Assembly: GCF_028710545.1 (NCBI RefSeq)
Contig: NZ_JAQTTX010000002.1
Span: forward strand, 1-64,000
Direction: 5' to 3'
DNA length: 64,000 bases
Source of the DNA: Halothiobacillus sp.
GTDB taxonomy: Bacteria > Pseudomonadota > Gammaproteobacteria > Halothiobacillales > Halothiobacillaceae
The position numbers and the translations under genes were made by a program. The notes under the pieces are model-generated. The model was not told the origin of the DNA, ran no database searches, and saw only the letters and a program-made list of their open reading frames with translations. Each line of letters starts with the position of its first letter. Positions within the stretch are counted from its first letter, which is position 1. Below are positions 1-7,825 of this stretch, piece by piece.

Positions 1-1
1 C

Positions 2-631
2 GCATTCAAACACCTGTTTGAACAGCAGGGTGGGAAAATCGATGATACCTGGGCCGAAGGCGTCGTGCCAAAAAATGCGGTCTATCTCGTGCAGCACAAT
101 TCGGAGAACCTGACCCAATACCTGTATCTGCAGAACAAATGGTCGAACAACCTGATGGCGCGGCAGATATTTCTCACGTTGGGGGCAGAAATCAAGGGCG
201 CGCCCGGAACATTGCTCAAATCCAGGGAAGTGGTCATGGATTGGCTCAAGCGCCAAGGATTCAGCTGGCCGGGCTTCGATATCGAAAACGGCTCTGGTTT
301 GTCACGCAAGGAACGCATCAGTCCGAAGGAAATGGGCCAATTGCTGATGTATGCCTGGCATAGTCCGACCATGCCGGAATTGATGGCTTCATTGCCGATC
401 GCCGGTATCGACGGCACCATGCGTAAGCGTTTACGTGGTGAGCCGGCACGCGGAATGATTCATCTGAAAACGGGCACGCTGCGGGATGTTCGCGCGGGGG
501 CTGGCTATGTCGTCACCCAATCGGGCCGACGCTACGTGGTGGTAATCCTGCAAAACGAGAAAAACGTCCAAAACGGTGGTGGCACAAAAGTTCAGGATGC
601 GATTCTTGATTGGTTGTACGCGAACGGTTGA
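2..631 (+). CDS. dacB: D-alanyl-D-alanine carboxypeptidase/endopeptidase (PBP4, peptidase S13), 3' part
   Basis: The frame is open from base 2, so the gene starts outside the window and only the C-terminal ~209 residues are present. The product is a periplasmic penicillin-binding protein that trims or cleaves peptidoglycan stem peptides. Two of the three active-site motifs are visible: SNN (SxN motif, nt 143-151) and KTG followed by TL (nt 467-475); the SxxK nucleophile motif must lie upstream. The ending, with a VVVILQNE stretch and a terminal hydrophobic helix, is typical of S13 enzymes. The convergent HD-GYP gene ends 12 bp away. The family call is secure; the choice of the symbol dacB rests on family resemblance. 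Confidence 0.85.
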   Translation, partial: AFKHLFEQQGGKIDDTWAEGVVPKNAVYLVQHNSENLTQYLYLQNKWSNNLMARQIFLTLGAEIKGAPGTLLKSREVVMDWLKRQGFSWPGFDIENGSGLSRKERISPKEMGQLLMYAWHSPTMPELMASLPIAGIDGTMRKRLRGEPARGMIHLKTGTLRDVRAGAGYVVTQSGRRYVVVILQNEKNVQNGGGTKVQDAILDWLYANG

Positions 632-643
632 TCGTCGAGCACA

Positions 644-1996
644 CTAGAGCGTACGCTTCAACGCGGCGACCAGATCGCCATCAAGAGCCGGGCCGGATAG
701 GTCATCCAGAATGCTTAACGCTTGCGCCACCGGCATTGCCCCGCGATAGGGGCGCTCTGCCGATACGGCATCGAACACATCGGCCACGCTGATAATGCGG
801 GTGGCAAAATCAATCTGATCCCCTTTGAGCCCCCAGGGGTATCCGCGCCCGTCGAGTCGCTCATGGTGACCGGACGCCACGGGCGCCAGCGAATCGAAAA
901 TGCCGACCTTGGAGAGAATATCCATCGAATGCACCGGATGCAGTTTGATCTGGTCGAACTCCGCATCGGTCAGCTTGCCCGGCTTATCCAGAATGCTGTT
1001 GCTGACGCCCAGTTTACCGATGTCGTGCAGCAGCGCCGCATGTCGAAGCCAGAACAGTTGCTTTTCGGGTAAACCAACTTCTCCACCGATACGTTGGGCG
1101 TACTGGCACACGCGACTACTGTGGCCGAAGGTATAGGGGCTTTTGGCATCGATAACCGCTGCAAAGGCGCCTGCCAGCCGATCGAGTTCGTCGTCATCCA
1201 CATCGCGCGCATAGTCGGCTGGTTCCAGCGCGACCAGGCGGGCGGCGATGTCCGGATCACGCAGACCTTCCCAGAATTCGTCGTTCTGAGCCAGCTTTTC
1301 CAGGTGATTCACCAACGTGGGGTCGAACCAACTGCCCGTGCGTGCCCGAACGGTCCGCATCGCCAATGTGCTACCGCCCTCGGCGAAGAAGATTTCAATC
1401 ACTTGTGCCAGTAGCGCAATGCGGGCGAACAGTGGAATCTGTTCCCCCTTCAACTGTCGAGGGCTACCGCGGCCGTCCCAGTGCTCATCGAGCCCACGAA
1501 CCGCATCGCAAACCTGAGCGGAAAAACCGAGTTGCTCCGCGATCTCCGCACCTTGTTCGCAGCGGGTGAGAAACAGTTCCTCTCCGATTTCCGCTCCCTT
1601 GGTGATCAGGTTCGCCAGCATGGGGAGTCGCTTCAGCCAGGATTCGCCGGGCGCCACATGCGACCAGGCGAATTTGGCCATGTCGTCGAGCTTGTGGGTA
1701 TCGATCAGCTTGAAATCACGCTTGAGGATGCGGTCATCGCAGCCGTACACGTTGAAGATGCGCGCCGCGTTGCTTGAGCAGCCCGCATCCTTGAGCAGCA
1801 ACGCATAGTACAAATCAGCGCGATCGTGATCGTTCAGGTTCAGTTCCTGACCGATGTGCATGCCAATCCAGCAGCATCGTTGCGCGTGCCCGGCGGGCAG
1901 GCCTTCGGTCAAATCCAGTGCGTGCGAGAGCGCGCCGATGATTTCGGATTGGCGTAGTCGCAGTGTCGGTTCGGTTAACGATGAAGGGATGGACAT
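644..1996 (-). CDS. Tandem HD-GYP domain protein, N-terminal copy degenerate
   Basis: 450 aa with two HD-GYP-like halves. The C-terminal half (about residues 275-450) is canonical: HSSRV near 292, HD at 324-325 within LLHDIGKLG, HH near 377, and DGRGYP at 382-387, as in c-di-GMP phosphodiesterases. The N-terminal half (about 30-240) has the same layout with broken motifs: KD replaces HD at 69-70 and GSP replaces GYP at 177-179, though E-H-W-D-G-R-G is kept. It probably acts in the cytoplasm as a c-di-GMP phosphodiesterase or effector, with the first half as a regulatory pseudo-domain; the second part is inference. No transmembrane segment or receiver domain is seen. The ATG at 1994-1996 follows a GGAGT ribosome site. 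The gene lies downstream of recJ behind a 272-bp palindromic element. Confidence 0.85.
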   Translation of the reverse strand: MSIPSSLTEPTLRLRQSEIIGALSHALDLTEGLPAGHAQRCCWIGMHIGQELNLNDHDRADLYYALLLKDAGCSSNAARIFNVYGCDDRILKRDFKLIDTHKLDDMAKFAWSHVAPGESWLKRLPMLANLITKGAEIGEELFLTRCEQGAEIAEQLGFSAQVCDAVRGLDEHWDGRGSPRQLKGEQIPLFARIALLAQVIEIFFAEGGSTLAMRTVRARTGSWFDPTLVNHLEKLAQNDEFWEGLRDPDIAARLVALEPADYARDVDDDELDRLAGAFAAVIDAKSPYTFGHSSRVCQYAQRIGGEVGLPEKQLFWLRHAALLHDIGKLGVSNSILDKPGKLTDAEFDQIKLHPVHSMDILSKVGIFDSLAPVASGHHERLDGRGYPWGLKGDQIDFATRIISVADVFDAVSAERPYRGAMPVAQALSILDDLSGPALDGDLVAALKRTL

Positions 1997-2023
1997 GCGA
2001 ACTCCTATGCGCGCCTATGACCT

Positions 2024-2295
2024 CTAGTGTACTGTTTCGCTCTTGGAGGTACTTTCAGAGTCCTCCGAATGCGTCAGGACAAGGCGCCGTGCGCAGGCAA
2101 TGGCCCACACCCTTGTCAAGCACGGCAACGCCGTCATGGCGCATTCGGAGAACTCCCTTCGGGCGAGCCGCTGGCCGATCATCTGCGGCGTTGCGCTCGC
2201 TTGCAAGGGGGTGGCCATTGCGGCGCGAGCGCGCCTTGTATCTAATCGACCAGCGACTCGCTGAATGTGCCTCCAAGAGCGAAACAGTACACTAG
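2024..2295. repeat. 272-bp fold-back (palindromic) MITE-like element
   Basis: Perfect 26-bp terminal inverted repeats: 2024-2049 (CTAGTGTACTGTTTCGCTCT, then TGGAGG) and 2270-2295. Complementarity continues imperfectly through nearly the whole element; for example GCAATGGCC and ACAAGGCGC in the left arm recur complemented in the right arm. The element could therefore fold into one long hairpin. It is flanked by CCT on both sides. Alternatively the palindromic CTAG at each end is the target duplication and the repeat proper begins TGTACTG. It sits 24 bp beyond the recJ stop and 28 bp before the HD-GYP start. No plausible gene is inside; short open frames in both arms end in the same peptide only because the ends are complementary. 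Confidence 0.85.
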
Positions 2296-2318
2296 CCTAG
2301 TCTAAATATGGCGTGGAT

Positions 2319-4130
2319 TCAGGCCGGTGTGCCCGACACGATCATCAGTTGCAGCATTTCCTGTCCGCGAAATCGGTTGATGTCGATCCGATAGGCCAGG
2401 TGCCAGTATTTTCCCGCAGGAATATGTTCGCCGATACCGAACCAGACGGCTGTCAGATGGGTGCCAATGGCAGGTGTTGCTGTTCCGGGTTTGAGTAGTC
2501 GTAAACGCAGGCGCCAGTGCCGGCCTTCCTTGAGCGGGGTGCGTTCCAGTACTTCAAACCGGTTGTCGAAAATCGGTTCCGGGCAATCGGTACCCCAAGG
2601 AATGCAGGTTTGCAGCAGGTGGGCGAAGTCCAGCGTCAGTTCGTTTGCGCTCAATGGGCCATCGGAGAGCACGATGGCCTGATCGGGAAAATGTGGCTGG
2701 TGCTTTGCCATCTCAAGTGCGAACAGACGGCGGAATGTTTCGAGCTGGTCGAATGACAGGCTCAGCCCCGCGGCCATGGCGTGCCCGCCGAAGGCATGCA
2801 TCAGATCGGGGGCGGCGGTTGCCATCGCCACCAGAACATCACGCAGGTGGACGCCGGGAATCGAACGTCCGGATGCCTTGAGTTTTGCTCTTGGCGCATC
2901 GTTGTCTTCCGGTGCAAACACGAACACCGGCCGTTGCCAGCGTTCTTTGAGTCGACCGGCGACAATGCCGATCACGCCCTGGTGGAAGCTGTCGTCAAAA
3001 ATCACCCAGTCGGCAGGATCAATCGGGCGATCGAGATCAAGCTCGTTCAGCCCTGAGCTGTTGCCCTGTTTTTTCAGGCTGAACAACATTTCCTGTTCGA
3101 GGGCGCGTCGCTCGTGATTGATCTCGTTGAGCGTCATGGCGTATTGGCGAGCGGTGATCGGATCGTCCGCCAATAAGCAATCCACGCCGATCCGCATGTC
3201 TTCCAATCGCCCGGCCGCATTCAGTCTTGGCCCGACCACGAAACCGAGATCCGTGCTGCTGGCGTAACGCGGATCCTTGCCAGCCACAGCGAACAAGGCC
3301 GATATGCCCGGTACGCACTGTTGCGCCTGAATGCGCGCCAGCCCCTGTGCGACCAGCCGGCGATTATTGTCGTCCAGTGATACCACGTCGGCTACCGTGC
3401 CCACGGCGACCAGATCCAGCCAGCGCGCAAGGTTGGGCCGTGCAATGCCGCCGGTGAACCAGTCCAGTGCGGATAACCGTTCCCTCAGTGCCGCCATGAC
3501 ATAAAACGCCACGCCTACTCCGGCGATTGCCTTCGAGGCGAAGTCGGAGCCGTTGAGGTTGGGATTGACGATCGCATGAGCGGGCGGGAGGGTGTCGCCC
3601 GGCAGATGGTGGTCGGTGATGATCACGGTCGCGTTCAAAGTCAGTGCGGCAGCAACCCCGGCAAAGGCGGCAATGCCGTTATCCACGGTCAGGATGACAT
3701 CGGGCGGCGCATCGGCTTCGGCAATCCAGTCCTTGAGCAAGGCGGGCGAGAGACCATAACCATGGCGTTGCCGGTCGGGCAGGGTGTATTCCACCCGCTT
3801 GGCGCCCATAGCCCGTAAGGCCCTGACGCATAGTGCCGTTGCCGTGGCACCATCGGCATCGAAATCGCCGACAATCAGGATGCGGGCATGTTCGCGAACG
3901 GCATTGGCGAGAATATCGGCCGCCAATTCGATTCCAGGCATGCCTGCCGGCGGCAGCAACAGGCTGAGGTCGGGATTGATCTGTTCGGGGTCGACTATGC
4001 CCCTCGTCACCAGAATTTCAGCCAGACGCGACTCAATGCCCGACATGGCCTCGGGAATTTCCGGTGGCGCCCGGCGTTTAATCAGGCGCTGATGACTCCG
4101 GGGTGGGGGCGTCACAACAGGGTTACGCAA
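2319..4130 (-). CDS. recJ: Single-stranded-DNA-specific 5'-3' exonuclease RecJ
   Basis: About 603 aa, close to the usual ~570-580. RecJ degrades 5' single-stranded ends in recombination and mismatch repair. The DHH phosphoesterase core is clear: GDFDADGATATAL near residues 92-104 and the TDHHLP signature near 171-176. A DHHA1 region with a GGHAMAAG glycine motif follows, then a C-terminal OB-like part. The first codon is TTG (4128-4130), overlapping the end of ppx by 8 bp. A GTG at 4113-4115 is an alternative. The internal ATG at 4046 is less likely because the N-terminal ~28 residues resemble the conserved RecJ start. It is probably cotranscribed and coupled with ppx. Confidence 0.93.
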   Translation of the reverse strand: MRNPVVTPPPRSHQRLIKRRAPPEIPEAMSGIESRLAEILVTRGIVDPEQINPDLSLLLPPAGMPGIELAADILANAVREHARILIVGDFDADGATATALCVRALRAMGAKRVEYTLPDRQRHGYGLSPALLKDWIAEADAPPDVILTVDNGIAAFAGVAAALTLNATVIITDHHLPGDTLPPAHAIVNPNLNGSDFASKAIAGVGVAFYVMAALRERLSALDWFTGGIARPNLARWLDLVAVGTVADVVSLDDNNRRLVAQGLARIQAQQCVPGISALFAVAGKDPRYASSTDLGFVVGPRLNAAGRLEDMRIGVDCLLADDPITARQYAMTLNEINHERRALEQEMLFSLKKQGNSSGLNELDLDRPIDPADWVIFDDSFHQGVIGIVAGRLKERWQRPVFVFAPEDNDAPRAKLKASGRSIPGVHLRDVLVAMATAAPDLMHAFGGHAMAAGLSLSFDQLETFRRLFALEMAKHQPHFPDQAIVLSDGPLSANELTLDFAHLLQTCIPWGTDCPEPIFDNRFEVLERTPLKEGRHWRLRLRLLKPGTATPAIGTHLTAVWFGIGEHIPAGKYWHLAYRIDINRFRGQEMLQLMIVSGTPA

Positions 4131-5637
4131 AACTCAGCCGGATATTGGCCATGGCGAGGTAGCTTTGTTCCACTTCCAGATCCACCCGGGTCAACGGTCG
4201 GGTTTTGAGCCAGCCATCGGCGAAAATCACGTGCAATTTATCTTTCCCCGCCTCCAACTTGATGCGAGACAAATTGGGTTTGGGGGAACGATCACGATGG
4301 AGCAGTACCGCCAGTCGCAGTACCACGGAAAGCTTGATGATGCGATCCCGTAACCGTTCATCGACTTGATCGAAACGCTGCAGTTTGAATTTGCGTCGAT
4401 GCGTGTGCACGAGGCTCGCGATAATCATCTGGGCCGGGCGAGTGAGGCCCGGCATATCGGCATAGGAAAGGATATAGGCGCCATGATGATGAAAGCCTGA
4501 ATGACTCACCGCCAGGCCGATTTCGTGCAGTCGGGCCGCGATATCCAGCCAGACGGCGTAACGCGGTGCGTCGATCGATTCGGGATGGCAATCGAGTCCC
4601 CAGGCAGGCGCGACCTGCGCCAACAGGTCTGCGGCAGTTTTGGCCACGCGATCGGCATGGCGAACATCGACCGTGAACAAGCGTTGCAAGCGGCGAACTG
4701 TCGCGATGCGGATATCGTCGTGATCATCCCGATCGAGCCAGTCGAATACCAACCCTTCGCGCAGTGCACCGTCGCTCACCAGCATCTGCTTGATTTCCAG
4801 TGCGGCGAATATGGCCTGCATCGCAATCAAGCCACCGACGAAAACGGGCTTTCTATCCTCAGACAGGCCGGATAATTTCAGCGCGGACAGTGAACCGGCC
4901 TTGAGGACGGCCGCCTGGATTTTGGCCAATCCCTCTTTGGTAATGGCACCGTCTCCCCAGCCGTTCGCCTTGATCACCGTCGCCAGGGAACGCGCCGTAC
5001 CGGAACTGCCCATGGCCTGTGTCCAGCCCGATTTGAGATAAGCCATTTTGTATGGGCTAAGTTCGAGTTCGGCCCGGTTTTTTGCGTGCTCTAACCGCGC
5101 CGCATCGAAGACACCATCAGGGAAAAAATCGCGCATGAGCGCAACGCAGCCAATCGGCACGCTTTCCATCTTGAATGGGGTTATACCATTGCCGAGGATG
5201 AGTTCTGTCGAACCGCCCCCGATATCAACAACCAGTCGGTCTCCCTCTATGGGCATTTCGCTTCGGGCAACGCCGAGGTAAACCAGCCGCGCTTCCTCTC
5301 GACCGGCAATGATCTCGATGGGGTGGCCGATGGCTTTTTCACCGCGCTTGATGAATTCTGCACCGTTCTTGGCAGCGCGCAGCGTATTGGTGCCGACGAT
5401 GCGCACACTGCCGCGCGGCATGTCGGAAACGCGTTGTCCGAAACGCGTCAGGCAGGCGACACCACGCTCCATGGCTTCTTCAGCCAGGCTTCCGTCGGCC
5501 TGAAGGCCACCGGCCAGGCGAACCATCTCTTTCATCCTGTCGATCACCTGAACCTGTCCATCACGGACACGAGCGATCAGCATGTGAAAGCTATTGGAAC
5601 CCAGGTCAACGGCGGCTACGAGGCTATCGTCTTGCAT
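4123..5637 (-). CDS. ppx: Exopolyphosphatase (Ppx/GppA family)
   Basis: 504 aa from the ATG at 5635-5637 (a GTG codon precedes it). It hydrolyses terminal phosphates of polyphosphate, and possibly pppGpp as in GppA. The acetate/sugar kinase/Hsp70/actin fold motifs are present: AAVDLGSNSFHMLIARV at the N-terminus and VVDIGGGSTELILG near residue 140. A C-terminal HD-type helical extension (about 320-500) matches the long Ppx form. The gene overlaps recJ by 8 bp, suggesting one mRNA. Ppx and GppA cannot be separated by eye; the length and extension slightly favour Ppx. Confidence 0.9.
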   Translation of the reverse strand: MQDDSLVAAVDLGSNSFHMLIARVRDGQVQVIDRMKEMVRLAGGLQADGSLAEEAMERGVACLTRFGQRVSDMPRGSVRIVGTNTLRAAKNGAEFIKRGEKAIGHPIEIIAGREEARLVYLGVARSEMPIEGDRLVVDIGGGSTELILGNGITPFKMESVPIGCVALMRDFFPDGVFDAARLEHAKNRAELELSPYKMAYLKSGWTQAMGSSGTARSLATVIKANGWGDGAITKEGLAKIQAAVLKAGSLSALKLSGLSEDRKPVFVGGLIAMQAIFAALEIKQMLVSDGALREGLVFDWLDRDDHDDIRIATVRRLQRLFTVDVRHADRVAKTAADLLAQVAPAWGLDCHPESIDAPRYAVWLDIAARLHEIGLAVSHSGFHHHGAYILSYADMPGLTRPAQMIIASLVHTHRRKFKLQRFDQVDERLRDRIIKLSVVLRLAVLLHRDRSPKPNLSRIKLEAGKDKLHVIFADGWLKTRPLTRVDLEVEQSYLAMANIRLSFA

Positions 5638-5748
5638 CACACTTTTTCCCGTGGTTTCATGGAGGCGGTATTATCGCCCCGACAGCGCGGCGAAATAAAC
5701 CTGATGTTCCTTTTTTCGGAAAAATAGGTCTTTTGTTCGACCGGATCT

Positions 5749-5866
5749 TGCCCCCGACAGACGTGTCCCATAGTTATTGTCCTGAGTTGGCTTTTTGGGC
5801 TTGATCATTCTGCCAGCGTTTTTCAGGCTGCATCGGGCTCAAGTAGTTCACGGTCGAACGCAGGAG
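5749..5866 (-). pseudogene. IS3-family transposase remnant (C-terminal end plus IS terminus)
   Basis: Read on the minus strand, 5866 down to 5774 encodes a tail containing STVNYLSPMQPEKRWQ and ending SGQ-stop (TAA at 5774-5776). The YLSPM block is the recognisable C-terminus of IS3-family OrfB integrases. Only ~30 codons survive and the rest of the transposase is absent. Beyond the stop, 5749-5773 (TGCCCCCGACAGACGTGTCC and on) looks like the outer end of the insertion sequence, starting with TG as IS3 ends usually do. The opposite end is not visible. The remnant separates ppx from the FMN reductase gene. Confidence 0.75.
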
Positions 5867-5874
5867 AGATTGAC

Positions 5875-5910
5875 ATGATTGATATTTCAGATGTTCCAAT
5901 TCTGGGCTAA
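5875..5910 (+). other. Possible 11-codon reading frame with a good ribosome site
   Basis: AGGAGAG precedes an ATG at 5875 by 6 bases. The frame encodes MIDISDVPILG and stops at 5908-5910, 53 bp before the FMN reductase start. It adjoins the IS3 remnant. It could be a leader peptide or the start of a gene truncated by the insertion; it may equally be chance. Confidence 0.25.
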
Positions 5911-5963
5911 TGGCGTTTGGTGCAGGGACATGTTTCGTTGAGCCTGACTTAAAGGAGATTCAT

Positions 5964-6518
5964 ATGAACCAGGTGCATATTGGCGTTATCGTGGGAAGTA
6001 TTCGTCGTGACTCGTTCAATCGAAAATTGGCCGAGGCATTGATCAAGCTCGCACCGACTGACTTTTCATTTTCACACATTCAAATTGATAACTTACCTCT
6101 CTACAACCAGGACGATGATGCCAATCCGTCAGACGCTGTAAGACGCCTGAAGGACAGTTTGTCGGCCGTTGATGGATTTCTGTTTGTTACTCCTGAGTAC
6201 AACCGCTCAATGCCCGGAGTGCTCAAGAATGCAATCGATCACGGATCGCGCCCGTACGGACAGAGTGCGTGGCAGGGTAAACCGGCCGGGGTGCTCGGAA
6301 CCTCCCCCGGTGCCATTGGCACTGCCATGGCACAGCAACACTTACGCAATGTTCTGGCCTATCTGGATGTTCCTACCATGGGGCAGCCTGAGGCATTTGT
6401 TCAGTTCACAGAAGGCTTGATCGATGAATTCGGCGAAGTTGGTCCAGCCAGTCGCGAGTTCCTGCAAAACTGGATGAATCGGTATGTTGCCTGGGTCAAA
6501 AAGTTTGCGGCGCAGTGA
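5964..6518 (+). CDS. NADPH-dependent FMN reductase (ChrR/YieF-like flavoprotein)
   Basis: 184 aa. The start is the ATG at 5964, preceded by AAAGGAG; an upstream in-frame extension has no ribosome site. The flavodoxin-like fold motifs are GSIRRDSFNRKL (phosphate-binding loop, residues ~10-21) and PEYNRSMPGVLKNAIDH (flavin/isoalloxazine site, ~79-95), the classic pair of the FMN_red family. Members reduce quinones, flavins, chromate or azo dyes with NAD(P)H in the cytosol; the substrate here cannot be told. It is monocistronic, lying between an IS3 remnant and a shared terminator with fba. Confidence 0.88.
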   Translation: MNQVHIGVIVGSIRRDSFNRKLAEALIKLAPTDFSFSHIQIDNLPLYNQDDDANPSDAVRRLKDSLSAVDGFLFVTPEYNRSMPGVLKNAIDHGSRPYGQSAWQGKPAGVLGTSPGAIGTAMAQQHLRNVLAYLDVPTMGQPEAFVQFTEGLIDEFGEVGPASREFLQNWMNRYVAWVKKFAAQ

Positions 6519-6633
6519 ACTTGAGCCTATGGAGATATTCCGTGATGCTTGCATCCCAAGCGGGCGAGACGGAAACCCAAGTTTTATCCACCACGCTGAT
6601 ACATTCTGGTACACGATCGAGTCCACGTGAGGA

Positions 6634-6668
6634 TAACAAAAAACCCGCGGCAAGCGCGGGTTTTGGGT
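6634..6668. terminator. Bidirectional rho-independent terminator between FMN reductase and fba
   Basis: The stem AAAACCCGCG (6640-6649) pairs with CGCGGGTTTT (6655-6664) around a 5-nt loop. Read on the minus strand it is followed by a run of six U, ideal for fba. On the plus strand it ends in TTTTGGGTTT, adequate for the FMN reductase. Confidence 0.85.
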
Positions 6669-6685
6669 TTGTGGTGCGAATCAGC

Positions 6686-7750
6686 TTATTTGATTTGCTG
6701 CTTCAGGCTGCCTGAGGCGTAGCGTTGGTGCATTTCGTCCAGGTTGAGTGGCTTGATCAAAGAAGCCTTGCCTGCTGAGCCGAAGGCCTCGAAGCGTGCC
6801 TGGCAGATGCCTTTCATGGCTTTGGTTGCTTCGGCGAAAAACTTGCGCGGGTCGAAGTTGGCCGGGTTGTCATGCAGATGCTTACGAATCGCTCCGGTGG
6901 AGGCCATACGCAGGTCGGTGTCGATGTTGACTTTACGCACGCCGTGCTTGATGCCTTCGACGATTTCTTCGACGGGCACGCCATAGGTTTGACCCATGTC
7001 GCCGCCGTAGTTGTTGATGATTTCGAGCCAGTCTTCCGGTACGGAAGATGAGCCGTGCATAACGAGGTGGGTGTTCGGGATGCGCGCGTGGATTTCTTTG
7101 ACGCGGTCGATACGCAGCACTTTGCCGGTTGGCTTCTGGGTGAACTTGTACGCGCCGTGTGAGGTGCCGATGGCGATCGCCAAGGCGTCAACGTCGGTCA
7201 TTTTAACGAATTGAGCCGCTTCTTCCGGGTCGGTTAGCAACATGGAGTGATCCAGCTCGCCTTCTGCACCGTGGCCGTCTTCTTCGCCCATTTTGCCGGT
7301 TTCGAGTGAGCCGAGGCAACCCAGTTCGCCTTCAACGGATACACCGACGAAGTGCGACATTTCAGCTACTTTGCGCGTAACTTCAACGTTGTATTCGAAA
7401 GAAGAAGGGGTCTTCATGTCGGGCATCAGTGAGCCGTCCATCATGACTGAGCTGAAGCCGGACTGGATCGCGCGGAAGCAAACGCCCGGATCAGCGCCGT
7501 GATCTTGGTGCATGACGACAGGAATGTGCGGGTACATTTCGACGGCCGCAGCGACGAGGTGACGCAGGAACGGTTCGCCGGCGTATTTGCGCGCACCAGC
7601 CGAGCCTTGCAGGATCACGGGGCTGTCAACCGCATCGGCCGCCTGCATGATGGCATGGATCTGCTCCATGTTGTTGACGTTGAATGCAGGCATGCCATAG
7701 CTATGTTCTGCGGCATGATCTAACAGTTGACGTAAGGAAATAAGCGCCAT
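6686..7750 (-). CDS. fba: Fructose-bisphosphate aldolase, class II
   Basis: 354 aa. It interconverts fructose 1,6-bisphosphate with DHAP and glyceraldehyde 3-phosphate, and in Calvin-cycle organisms also makes sedoheptulose 1,7-bisphosphate. The start [19 protein letters not shown], the zinc-binding HQDHG near residue 82, the GELG stretch around 141-144, MHGSSSVPE near 232 and KVNIDTDLR near 274 identify the class II Calvin-cycle-type subgroup. ATG at 7748-7750 follows GGAGAATCC. It is last in the tkt-gap-pgk-pyk-fba series, 75 bp after pyk, and is closed by the terminator at 6640-6664. Confidence 0.95.
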   Translation of the reverse strand: MALISLRQLLDHAAEHSYGMPAFNVNNMEQIHAIMQAADAVDSPVILQGSAGARKYAGEPFLRHLVAAAVEMYPHIPVVMHQDHGADPGVCFRAIQSGFSSVMMDGSLMPDMKTPSSFEYNVEVTRKVAEMSHFVGVSVEGELGCLGSLETGKMGEEDGHGAEGELDHSMLLTDPEEAAQFVKMTDVDALAIAIGTSHGAYKFTQKPTGKVLRIDRVKEIHARIPNTHLVMHGSSSVPEDWLEIINNYGGDMGQTYGVPVEEIVEGIKHGVRKVNIDTDLRMASTGAIRKHLHDNPANFDPRKFFAEATKAMKGICQARFEAFGSAGKASLIKPLNLDEMHQRYASGSLKQQIK

Positions 7751-7825
7751 AAGGATTCTCCAGTCAGGTTGAAAAATAAAACAAAATCTTGATGCCCTGC
7801 CCTTGGGTTGAGCATCATGCCACGC

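Noticed and set aside
1963-2295. Open frames on both strands across the palindrome behind recJ
   Set aside because: Both frames end in the same residues because the element ends are inverted repeats; they are not genes.
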